Of a stretch of DNA of 7,172 nt, positions 1-6,388 are shown piece after piece (position 1 is the stretch's first letter; each line of letters begins with the position of its first letter). The position numbers were made by a program, and so were the translations under genes. This DNA is from Marinilabilia sp. UBA5340 (lineage in GTDB: Bacteria > Bacteroidota > Bacteroidia > Bacteroidales > Marinilabiliaceae): contig DHQK01000128.1 in the NCBI GenBank assembly GCA_002411085.1, positions 1 to 7,172 of the forward strand, given 5' to 3'. Below the pieces are notes generated by a model that had not been told where the DNA came from, did not search any database, and worked only from the letters and a program-made list of their open reading frames with translations.

Positions 1-1064
1 GCCGAAAGACTTAACTTCACATTTTTGGCTTTCGCAGGATCATAATTTCCAAGGATCAGCGTACACTCTTTCAGGCTATTGTAATGCAACCCATACTGAG
101 CCGTAATCATCCCCATTTGAAAGACCCCTTTAAACTCACCTGTAGAACGTGATGCATTACTCCCAAGACGACCTCCTGAAACAGAATGTAACATACCACT
201 GGCACTGCTCTTCAGAACATCCTGACCGTTTAGTATCTCTCTTACCACTTTGGCATCATCCGGTTCGGTGGAAAACAGTAAAATAGAAGGTTCACCTCCG
301 GGCTGAGGGCCCATCACATCCATCATGTGTGAAGAAGCAAAGCCCAGAGCCGGATTGACAAACATAGATCCCACAGACACTCCTATTTTGGCAAGTTGCC
401 AATGCTTGGCGCCTCCAATCTTGGAAGAAACGGTATAAGAGAATCCTTTAGAATTAAGCCCCTCCTCAGGTTCAGGAACTCTATATGAAAAATGACGCAC
501 ATAGTCGTCTGAAAGACTTCCTTTTAACTGAAAAGACTCATTCAAAAACTCTTTAGTCTGATAAACATAGCGATCAAACAATTCCAACTCCACCTTTTCG
601 GTTACTGCGGGCAAAGTCCCTATCACTGTATCACACTCATACACGATTTCTGTAGTATCGTATCTGGTTTCCTTGAAAAAAGCAGGATTCATCAATGCAG
701 GCCCCTCCTTTCCGGCTTCACGCTTTATCGTAACCAGGGCATTTCTGCGTGAAAGTCCGCGACCGGTAAACTTAAAGTCATATACAGACGACTCAGGAGC
801 CCGGAATTTATATCCCTCCAGTTCCTCAATCTTACTTCTTCGGGCAACTACTTTTGTTTTTTGGGTGACCACCTCGAATTGGTCGATTTTTCTTTTATCT
901 GTTTCCAGATCTATAATCACCAGGTCTCCTTTTTGTAAACCGAATTGAAAAACATGAGTGTCATTGGTTATTTCGATATAACCGTGAAAAACAGTTTGTG
1001 TCTGCTGGGCGCTGACACCTGAAACAAAAAGAAGCAAACACACTAATAACGATTGTATTCTCAT
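1..1064 (-). CDS. Secreted protein with GOLD/PPC-like beta-sandwich (3' end cut by window)
   Basis: The frame is open from the ATG at 1064-1062 to the left edge and gives 354 complete codons with no stop, so the C-terminus is missing. Residues 1-19 form a signal peptide (basic start MRIQS, hydrophobic core, VSA before QQ). Residues about 26-115 look like a beta-sandwich of the GOLD or bacterial pre-peptidase (PPC) kind: a strand ending in 'FQFGLQKGDLVIIDLE' (38-53) and a later 'YKFRAPESSVYDFKFTG' (85-101) followed by a basic strand with VTIKR. That assignment is by pattern only. Residues about 130-354 (with Cys143, Cys334 and a Gly/Ala-rich stretch at 227-250) match no family I recognise. The start is supported by the signal peptide and the A-rich sequence just upstream. 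The gene has its own promoter-like motif at 1141-1175. The coding call is firm, the function unknown. Confidence 0.9.
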   Translation of the reverse strand, partial: MRIQSLLVCLLLFVSGVSAQQTQTVFHGYIEITNDTHVFQFGLQKGDLVIIDLETDKRKIDQFEVVTQKTKVVARRSKIEELEGYKFRAPESSVYDFKFTGRGLSRRNALVTIKREAGKEGPALMNPAFFKETRYDTTEIVYECDTVIGTLPAVTEKVELELFDRYVYQTKEFLNESFQLKGSLSDDYVRHFSYRVPEPEEGLNSKGFSYTVSSKIGGAKHWQLAKIGVSVGSMFVNPALGFASSHMMDVMGPQPGGEPSILLFSTEPDDAKVVREILNGQDVLKSSASGMLHSVSGGRLGSNASRSTGEFKGVFQMGMITAQYGLHYNSLKECTLILGNYDPAKAKNVKLSLS

Positions 1065-1080
1065 AGATTTTTTTGTTTTT

Positions 1081-1108
1081 GGCAGGTTTCTTTTGAAATA
1101 GACCTGCC
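1081..1108 (-). other. Inverted repeat in predicted 5' leader of the GOLD-like gene
   Basis: GGCAGGT (1081-1087) and ACCTGCC (1102-1108) are perfect 7-base arms around a 14-base spacer that contains a smaller TTC/GAA pairing. On the minus strand the hairpin ends 16 bases before the ATG at 1064, inside the leader expected from the promoter at 1141-1175. It could stabilise the transcript or affect translation. On the plus strand the second arm is followed by CTTTTT, so a weak plus-strand terminator is the alternative, although no plus-strand gene ends here. Confidence 0.5.
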
Positions 1109-1140
1109 CTTTTTGAGGATTTAAAGTTTCATTCTAATCA

Positions 1141-1175
1141 ATTAGTTGCATCGGGAAACTTCTTTTGAAAAAAGA
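1141..1175 (-). promoter_or_regulatory. Shared bipartite promoter-like motif, copy A
   Basis: Read on the minus strand this is TCTTTTTTCA (1175-1166), 13 bases, then GATGCAACTAAT (1152-1141). The same arrangement occurs at 3390-3424 and 7069-7103 with identical spacing. The core CTTTTTTC to TGCAAC distance is 16 bases, as expected of a -35/-10 pair, and the inner box ends 80 bases before the start of the GOLD-like gene. The left end of the repeat element at 1173-1483 touches the -35 box. The -10-like box TGCAAC does not resemble the Bacteroidota housekeeping TAnnTTTG, so an ECF-type sigma factor is the best guess. A DNA-binding regulator site is the alternative. Confidence 0.65.
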
Positions 1176-1202
1176 GGCTGTCTCAAAAGTATAAGACTCA
1201 AA

Positions 1203-1277
1203 AGATGTGTCATATTGAGCGTAGTCGAAACATCTGTTTTTCAAAGAAAAAGATTCTTCGACAAGCTACCAATGACA
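1203..1277. repeat. Nested imperfect palindrome of Bacteroidota interspersed-repeat type
   Basis: TGTCATATTGAGCGTAGTCGAA is matched imperfectly in reverse complement by the arm at 1257-1277 (begins TTCGACAAGCT, ends AATGACA). The left arm itself sits inside a small hairpin, AGATGT (1203-1208) with ACATCT (1230-1235). The wording 'TTGAGCGTAGTCGAA' and 'TTCGACAAGCT' is familiar from dispersed intergenic repeats of Bacteroidota. That recognition is from memory, not from a search. Confidence 0.55.
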
Positions 1278-1341
1278 GACTTATGTAACAATCAAAAAAT
1301 CAGCAAATTAATAGCTAGCCTCCTTTAGGGACCTGAAAGCT

Positions 1342-1364
1342 ACCCCGGGTCGATAACCCGGGGT
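1342..1364. repeat. GC-rich perfect hairpin inside the MITE-like element
   Basis: ACCCCGGGT (1342-1350), a five-base loop CGATA, and ACCCGGGGT (1356-1364) form a perfect 9-bp stem in otherwise AT-rich DNA. It is strong enough to fold in RNA from either strand, but neither side has a proper T-tract, so I do not call it a terminator. A transcript leaving the TPR-like gene would cross it, and it may stabilise or attenuate that 3' end. Confidence 0.7.
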
Positions 1365-1588
1365 TATTCAAATTTGCTCCCTACGGGGACGAGCCACATC
1401 TGTCATATTTCCCTTAACCCCCAAAGCTTAAATGGGATAGCCACTCAGAATGATATCAAATTTGGACTTTTGATACAGCCTCTATCTAACCAACTATTGG
1501 GCAGCTTCAGGATTTCTATGTAGAATGGCCCCGGGATCATACGCTGCCGGATTAAACGCTTATTTTCCCATCAGAAAATTATCCTTTT

Positions 1589-3277
1589 CTACAACGGACG
1601 ATACGCAATCTCTTTATCCAAAACTTCCACAAACCTGCTCATATTGTTTTTCACAATAGATTTAACGGATGGAGTAGCTGCTTTGGCTTTGGCCACTAAT
1701 TCCTCTTCAGTCATCAGTTCCCCTTCATCGTTTTTGAGACTTGAGGGCTTAGCACCTTCAGCACCGGAATAAGTGGTTTTAACCTTACTGTCAGTAAAAT
1801 TCTGAGGAACATTAATGGTCGTTATTTTCACCGGGGCAGAAAAATCCCTTACATCCCAAACCTCGACCGGGAAATCAGCTGAAAGAGACGCTGATATCGT
1901 TGTGGTGGTAGTCGTTCCCTCTTCGATACGGAATTTAGTTCCACCATCCTCTCCTCCAGCAAGGCTTATAATTTTTTGCATACTTTTATAGTCTTCTTCC
2001 GAAATTTTCTTTTCCGTTTTTTCCTCAGTAACTGCATCCGTTTTTATCATGTAGTAAACTTTGTATGTCTTAGTAGTTACTTCAGGACCTGACGAACTGT
2101 ATTTAAAATCACCGGCACCTTGCCCCATTTTAATTAACAAGAATCCATGTCCCAATAATTGAGCAGCAGGGCTGTATTTAGAGGCATCAGAAAGGTTTAT
2201 CTTTTTCAACTCATCAGATGGAACGGGTGTCTGAATATGACCATTGGTTTTTTCCTGCAACCCATACCCAAGAGCAGAAGGAGCTACATAACTTCCATCT
2301 CCTTCGATCAAAAACAAATCAACCTTACTGCGTGCTTTGGCCGCTTTTGCTCTTGCATCTGCATCTTTGTAACCTTTGACCCACCTTGTGCCAATTTCTT
2401 CAAACAATCCGGCAGCTTCTTCCTGAGCTTTAAATGTCTGTTCTTTCTCTTTAGCTAAAGCCTGGGCATACAACAGGCTGGCCCCCTTTTCCTTCACCTC
2501 ATCCTGACGGGCATTGGCACCTTTAAAATCAGGAATAATTTCAGAAGCCGACTTAAAGCGTGCAATCGCATAAATCATATCATTGATACGATCAGATTTG
2601 GACAAACGCTCCCCGTCATTGAAGTAAATGGTGGCCATACGCTCTTTGCTGTCTTTGAAATTCTCCACCTGTTTTTCGGCCGACCGAAACATGTTCACAC
2701 CCTCAATCAACTCATTAAAATCGGTGGTTGCATTAGATATGCGCACCCCTTCATCATAATAAACAAGCGCTTTGTACTGTTTCATCTGGTCATCATAATC
2801 ATCCGAATATTTACTTGTCTTGTCGAAATGCGTAAAGGCTTCTTTTCGTTTCTCATACTCAGTATTATTCTCAACCAGGTCAGAGCCCGCATCATAATGA
2901 GCTTTAGCAGCTTTGGCTCTGGCCTCTTCAAGCAATGGAGCATAATCCCTTATCTGAAAAGTGACCGTTTCACCTTTATTTGAAACACTTCCTCCATCGA
3001 AGCGGGCAAGCACTTTGTTCAAGCGCATCCACCCGGGAATCTTATCTGCCAGTTCATCATAACCGAATTCCGTTTCCGGAGCAGCCTTTTCGATGCGTTC
3101 CATATCTTTCAATGCCTGAGGATAGTACTCATTGAATTTTTTGAACCTCCGGTTCTGCACTTTTTTCAATAATTTTTCAGCAAAATCAGTTGCTTCATCA
3201 ACAGACTCCTGAGCAAAAACTGGTTGCCAGGCAAATACGCCTAAACCAATAAGCAGTAATAACAATGTTTTCTTCAT
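1589..3277 (-). CDS. Secreted TPR-like helical-repeat protein with beta-rich C-terminal region
   Basis: 562 residues. Residues 1-22 are a signal peptide (MKK, leucine-rich core, VFA before QES). Residues about 25-95 are charged and helical. Four helix-hairpin units of about 45-50 residues follow (roughly 143-181, 189-227, 233-277 and 282-319). Each has a first helix of the type A...F..A, then '[YF]K[DG]A/S' and a second helix with R..A; these phrases start at 161, 207, 251 and 303, with a diverged one at 112. This is TPR-like, so a protein-binding scaffold is likely. Residues 320-500 look beta-rich ('LFLIEGDGSY', 'YKVYYMIKTD', 'FPVEVWDVRDF') with a six-threonine run at 455-460, and residues 520-562 are a helical tail. 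No catalytic motif is visible and I do not recognise the family. A promoter-like motif lies at 3390-3424, and the upstream gene ends in a terminator, so this is its own transcription unit. Confidence 0.9.
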   Translation of the reverse strand: MKKTLLLLLIGLGVFAWQPVFAQESVDEATDFAEKLLKKVQNRRFKKFNEYYPQALKDMERIEKAAPETEFGYDELADKIPGWMRLNKVLARFDGGSVSNKGETVTFQIRDYAPLLEEARAKAAKAHYDAGSDLVENNTEYEKRKEAFTHFDKTSKYSDDYDDQMKQYKALVYYDEGVRISNATTDFNELIEGVNMFRSAEKQVENFKDSKERMATIYFNDGERLSKSDRINDMIYAIARFKSASEIIPDFKGANARQDEVKEKGASLLYAQALAKEKEQTFKAQEEAAGLFEEIGTRWVKGYKDADARAKAAKARSKVDLFLIEGDGSYVAPSALGYGLQEKTNGHIQTPVPSDELKKINLSDASKYSPAAQLLGHGFLLIKMGQGAGDFKYSSSGPEVTTKTYKVYYMIKTDAVTEEKTEKKISEEDYKSMQKIISLAGGEDGGTKFRIEEGTTTTTTISASLSADFPVEVWDVRDFSAPVKITTINVPQNFTDSKVKTTYSGAEGAKPSSLKNDEGELMTEEELVAKAKAATPSVKSIVKNNMSRFVEVLDKEIAYRPL

Positions 3278-3312
3278 GATTGTAATGTTAGCTATTAAGG
3301 GAATGTCCCATT

Positions 3313-3340
3313 AATTGATAAAGTAAAATGAAAATCAATT
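3313..3340 (-). other. Inverted repeat in predicted 5' leader of the TPR-like gene
   Basis: AATTGAT (3313-3319) and ATCAATT (3334-3340) are perfect 7-base arms with a 14-base spacer, the same arm and spacer lengths as the repeat before the GOLD-like gene, but unrelated in sequence. It lies between the promoter-like motif at 3390-3424 and the start at 3277. The arms are AT-only apart from one G/C pair, so the structure is weak and could be chance or a protein-binding palindrome. Confidence 0.35.
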
Positions 3341-3389
3341 GTCAGAAAGAAATGATAAGTTGCACTATGAGTTCCGAAGATCTCATGTC

Positions 3390-3424
3390 ATTAGTTGCAT
3401 CTCAAAGATATTTCTGAAAAAAGA
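3390..3424 (-). promoter_or_regulatory. Shared bipartite promoter-like motif, copy B
   Basis: Minus strand TCTTTTTTCA (3424-3415), 13 bases, then GATGCAACTAAT (3401-3390), identical in both boxes to the copy at 1141-1175 and matching the copy at 7069-7103 except at two degenerate positions. It lies 116 bases before the start of the TPR-like gene. Its T-run is also the T-tract of the terminator of the preceding gene. A housekeeping-like TATCTTTG (3410-3403) falls in the spacer but has no TTG at the usual distance, so I rate it a weak alternative. Confidence 0.65.
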
Positions 3425-3459
3425 AACGCCCCCGGCAACCAATCATGCGGAGGCGTTTC
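3416..3459 (-). terminator. Intrinsic terminator after the C1 peptidase gene
   Basis: On the minus strand GAAACGCC (3459-3452) pairs with GGCGTTTC (3430-3423). A mismatch and three further pairs (CCG/CGG) extend the stem around a loop of about 13 bases, and TTTTTT follows directly (3422-3417). It begins 27 bases past the stop codon of the peptidase gene. Stem, GC content, T-tract and position all fit rho-independent termination on this strand; the plus strand has no T-tract after the stem. Confidence 0.88.
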
Positions 3460-3486
3460 AACCCTAAACCCAAAAACATTCTTTAT

Positions 3487-5241
3487 CTATTCTGCGCGAA
3501 CAATTCTTTTGCCCCGGAAATTCCCCTGACGTGAAGAGGCATTCTTCAAAAATTCTGAAGCCTTTACATCCAAAATACCGGCACGTTTCTGGTATTGAAT
3601 CAGACCTTTTATTTCATCGATTGTATAAGCATTCGGATTACTTTTCTTCAAATCTGCAGGCAACTTGCTCCTTAACCCGGCACTTTTCAGTGAACTTTCA
3701 TCCACTACGCCATTGTTTATCTGAACCGGCTTTCCTTCTTTTCCTGTAAAGAAGATAAAGTTGTTCTGCTCGTATTGCTCTTCAATGGTATTAAATCCAT
3801 CGGCAAACAAAACAAAGTAATATTCACCATTGAGATCATCCGGCAGGTTATACCCGAATTCAAAATTATACTCTTTCCCATCATTCATAGATGCTGTGGC
3901 TACAGACATTCCGGATGGCACATCGAAATAGTTCCAGTAATTCTGCTCTCCATAGCTCACCATATCGGCATCGACATCAGCAAAATCACCAAACTGTCCT
4001 TTATTGGCCTCGCCTACATCATCGGTGTAATAATCAAAAACCAACATCCCAAAATCATTCTCAGGATCGTAGGCATTGTAGTAGTAATATACGATATTCC
4101 AGTCATCAGAAGCAGGAACGACACTGTTTCCGCGATTAAAAACATTATAGGTGATATAGCGGTCATCATCATAGACATTATCCACCTGATCCTGAAGCTC
4201 TATGGCAATAAGATCTTTGCCATCTACCCGGTAACTGGGATCAATCACACTCTCGTCAAACATCTCCTGTGACAAACCACCTTTATCGCCCTCGATTACA
4301 TAAGCTGAATAAACCAACTGACTGGTAAAGAAGTCATAGTCGACCCATACATATCCTTTATCACCCCACCATTCGCCCCAGGAGTTAACAATCAGGAATG
4401 CTCCATTGGCTCCTTTGTTATCGTCATATCCCACACAACACATAGCATGACGGCCATGTTCTTCGGGTGGCGCACTGTAGTCATCGGTGTACATAACTTC
4501 TCCGTCACGCTTTGCGTCAAAGTTAAGCCCCAGGACACAACTTACCTGCACGGGACGCCCCATTTGCAGATAAGATTTCACGGCTTCAACACTCTCATGA
4601 TCCACCACGCGATAACTTTCAATTTTATAATTACCAGCTTCAGTTGTCCAGGCAGATTGCGGCTGCAAATCACACTCGGATCTGTCGTCCAGCTGATCGT
4701 ATGGAGCTGTAGCGTATGTAGCCACACCCCGCTCCTGCATCACTTTAAAAGCACTCCCGGGCCAGGATCCCCCACAATCAGGGCCGTGAGATATTGACAA
4801 ATACATATCCAGCGGACTGAATACATTGTTATCATCTTCCAAATCGGCCTGGGAAAGGTTGTGTTCGCGGGCATACATGATGGTACGAGCATAATAAGCA
4901 GTAGCCCAGGCAGTACAAGTCCCGTAACCACCCTGACTGCGCACCGGAGGCACATAGTCGGTAAGCAGCACCTGACTGCCAAGCTCAATATTGGCATCTG
5001 CCAAAGTAACCAGCGATAAATCCTGTGGAATTGTTTTCAGGCTTTCCTGTTCTTTTTCATGATCGAGGCCTGTAGCAAATTCGGAATCATCATCTTCTTC
5101 CTCTTTCTCCTCATCGTCCAATTGTTCTTCCTGCTCTTCCGCCTCCTCAATGGCATTTTCAATTTCCTCGCAGGAGGAGATAAAAAACATCAAAAGAAAC
5201 ATCATGGATGTCAGCTTTAAAATAAAAAGTAGCTTTCTCAT
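3487..5241 (-). CDS. Papain-family (C1) cysteine peptidase lipoprotein with CARDB-like domain
   Basis: 584 residues. Residues 1-23 are a lipoprotein signal ending I-S-S before Cys24. Residues 25-54 are extremely acidic (20 of 30 are Asp or Glu), which suits a surface-export signal and linker. The papain-like domain is about 90-320. The oxyanion Gln103 and nucleophile Cys109 lie in 'RSQGGYGTCTAWA', the catalytic His265 in 'HGRHAMCCVGYDD', and Asn286 in 'VNSWGEWWGDKGY', so all four key residues are present and an active thiol peptidase is expected. There is no clear long propeptide. Residues about 345-500 are beta-rich and close with 'YYFVLFADGFNTIEEQYEQNN', typical of CARDB/adhesion folds. A basic helical tail ends the protein. 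The gene starts 81 bases after the pentapeptide gene with no terminator between, so co-transcription is likely. The substrate is unknown. The family call is strong; the surface location is inferred. Confidence 0.95.
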   Translation of the reverse strand: MRKLLFILKLTSMMFLLMFFISSCEEIENAIEEAEEQEEQLDDEEKEEEDDDSEFATGLDHEKEQESLKTIPQDLSLVTLADANIELGSQVLLTDYVPPVRSQGGYGTCTAWATAYYARTIMYAREHNLSQADLEDDNNVFSPLDMYLSISHGPDCGGSWPGSAFKVMQERGVATYATAPYDQLDDRSECDLQPQSAWTTEAGNYKIESYRVVDHESVEAVKSYLQMGRPVQVSCVLGLNFDAKRDGEVMYTDDYSAPPEEHGRHAMCCVGYDDNKGANGAFLIVNSWGEWWGDKGYVWVDYDFFTSQLVYSAYVIEGDKGGLSQEMFDESVIDPSYRVDGKDLIAIELQDQVDNVYDDDRYITYNVFNRGNSVVPASDDWNIVYYYYNAYDPENDFGMLVFDYYTDDVGEANKGQFGDFADVDADMVSYGEQNYWNYFDVPSGMSVATASMNDGKEYNFEFGYNLPDDLNGEYYFVLFADGFNTIEEQYEQNNFIFFTGKEGKPVQINNGVVDESSLKSAGLRSKLPADLKKSNPNAYTIDEIKGLIQYQKRAGILDVKASEFLKNASSRQGNFRGKRIVRAE

Positions 5242-5322
5242 TATTATAAAATTTGTTTTTTCAGATTACATTCAACTCTGCGGTTATATCACATCTCTTT
5301 TTCTCTTTAATTCGCTGCTATA

Positions 5323-6180
5323 CTATCTATTTTCTTCTTCTGATGCAGGATTTTCCAATCCCGACAATTCACCAGCACATTTCACATCTTGCATCAAAGG
5401 CAATTGGGAAAAACGAACTTTTGAAAAATCAACGTCATGAGCAAAAGAACTACCACTCAGGTTGGCATCCAGCAGGACAACCATGTCATTGAAGTTGGCT
5501 GTCCCTTTGAATGTGGCTTCTCCCAAATCGAGATCCATCAAAAACCGGGATTTCCCAAATTCTGCATATTTTTGAAAGGACGCGGCACCCCAGAAGGAAG
5601 CCCCCTTAAATACAGCGGACTGAAACATAGCAGCCTCGCTGAATTCGGTTTTAAAAAAACGTGTCTTATTCTCAAAAACTGCGTTGATAAAACGGGCTTT
5701 ATCATAAAAAACACTTCCCGATAAGATAGCATTCCGTCCTTTAAACCAGGCGTTGTCAAAAGAAGCGGGCCCCAAAAACTCGCAGGATCCAGCAAAAAAA
5801 TCACCTTCAACCATAACATAATCCATGTTCATGGTATCGCGGAAAACACAATCGTTAAAAACCACATCTTTTCTGAATTCAACAATATAAGTGACACCAT
5901 TGACCCGCTTGCTGGCAATAAACTTATAGAATTGGCAATTCTCAAACACCACCTGCCCGGTCACTTCTGCCTTCATCACTCCCGGAGCTGCAGCTTTGAA
6001 CTCCAGAATTCCTGTCAAATCAAGATCTTCCTCAAAATTCCGGTCTTTCACCACTATATCACCATCCTTTGTGAATGATTTGGTTGAGAAATGACCAATA
6101 GCCCGGCACCCGGGTACACCCCAAAGCCCCAAAAAAATGGTTATCAATACAGTAATACTTATTTTCGGCAGATGCTGCAT
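5323..6180 (-). CDS. Pentapeptide-repeat lipoprotein
   Basis: 285 residues. The N-terminus has a hydrophobic segment ending G-V-P-G before Cys25, a plausible lipobox, followed by 'RAIGH' rather than acidic residues, so retention on the periplasmic side is more likely than surface display. From about residue 77 to 262 the chain is a run of five-residue coils with Phe or Leu at the centre and Ala, Asn, Ser or Cys two places before: 'VVFENCQF', 'VVFNDCVF', 'ARFINAVFENKTRF', 'AMFQSAVFKGASF', 'ANFNDM', 'ANLSGSSF', 'VDFSKVRF'. Such repeats form a right-handed quadrilateral beta-helix. The order is broken around 117-140. The acidic tail 'SEEENR' ends the protein. It probably acts as a structural or protein-binding rod; no enzymatic residues are seen. 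It lies 208 bases after the lectin gene and 81 before the peptidase gene, and has no copy of the shared promoter motif, so it may be read from the lectin promoter. Confidence 0.9.
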   Translation of the reverse strand: MQHLPKISITVLITIFLGLWGVPGCRAIGHFSTKSFTKDGDIVVKDRNFEEDLDLTGILEFKAAAPGVMKAEVTGQVVFENCQFYKFIASKRVNGVTYIVEFRKDVVFNDCVFRDTMNMDYVMVEGDFFAGSCEFLGPASFDNAWFKGRNAILSGSVFYDKARFINAVFENKTRFFKTEFSEAAMFQSAVFKGASFWGAASFQKYAEFGKSRFLMDLDLGEATFKGTANFNDMVVLLDANLSGSSFAHDVDFSKVRFSQLPLMQDVKCAGELSGLENPASEEENR

Positions 6181-6204
6181 GTTTGTATTTTTTCAGTGTT
6201 ACAG

Positions 6205-6234
6205 ATTAAGTTTGAGGTTAAGATTGAAGCTGAG
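6205..6234. repeat. Degenerate hexanucleotide tandem repeat
   Basis: In register the plus strand reads ATTAAG, TTTGAG, GTTAAG, ATTGAA, GCTGAG, consensus NTTRAG, five units. It lies 25-54 bases before the start codon of the pentapeptide-repeat gene, in the 208-base gap after the lectin gene. The rest of this gap (6235-6388) holds no gene and no clear promoter. The stretch near 6300-6340 ('CTTTCACTCCGTTCAT') recalls Bacteroidota dispersed repeats, but too weakly to call. Confidence 0.45.
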
Positions 6235-6388
6235 GTAAGAAATCATCTCAAAAAAAGTCACCGTACTTCCTTAGCTACGCATATTGAGACCTTTAAAGCT
6301 CTAATGGTAAGATCTTTCACTCCGTTCATAATGATAAAAGACCGGGATTTTTAGACATTTTGAACAAATCCCCGAGGGATTACCCCCC

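Larger units (their letters stand above)
1173..1483. mobile_element. MITE-like interspersed repeat, 311 bp, imperfect terminal inverted repeats
   Basis: The ends AGAGGCTGTCTCAAAAGT (1173-1190) and ACTTTTGATACAGCCTCT (1466-1483) are reverse complements at 17 of 18 positions. No transposase is encoded, so it would have to be moved by an enzyme elsewhere. The interior contains nested palindromes (1203-1277 and 1342-1364) and a repeat TGTCATATT at 1208-1216 and 1401-1409. No convincing target-site duplication flanks it: the left flank is an A-run and the right flank is ATCTAACC. It fills most of the 524-base gap between the TPR-like gene and the GOLD-like gene. The remaining part, 1484-1588, shows nothing I can name. 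A composite of older repeats is an alternative to a single MITE. Confidence 0.65.

Noticed and set aside
673..948. 91-codon plus-strand frame
   Set aside because: It lies antisense to the partial secreted protein gene at 1-1064, which has a signal peptide and domain-like pattern in the opposite strand.
1146..1328. 60-codon plus-strand frame
   Set aside because: It runs from the promoter-like motif into the MITE-like repeat, and its translation follows the repeat palindromes rather than a protein pattern.
3403..3410. TATCTTTG on the minus strand as a housekeeping -7 box for the TPR-like gene
   Set aside because: No TTG lies at the expected 17-23 base distance upstream, and the sequence sits in the variable spacer of the shared motif, absent from the other two copies.
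3775..4272. 165-codon open frame on the plus strand
   Set aside because: It lies wholly opposite the peptidase gene. Its Ile/His-rich translation is the antisense of Asp/Tyr-rich coding sequence, with no signal or domain.
4740..4997. 85-codon minus-strand frame rich in Cys and Leu
   Set aside because: It is an alternative frame inside the papain-like domain, whose own frame has clear catalytic motifs.
6367..6381. AATCCC / GGGATT hairpin just after the lectin stop codon as a terminator
   Set aside because: The stem is only six pairs with a three-base loop, and on the minus strand it is followed by TGTTC rather than a T-tract. At most it is a weak pause.
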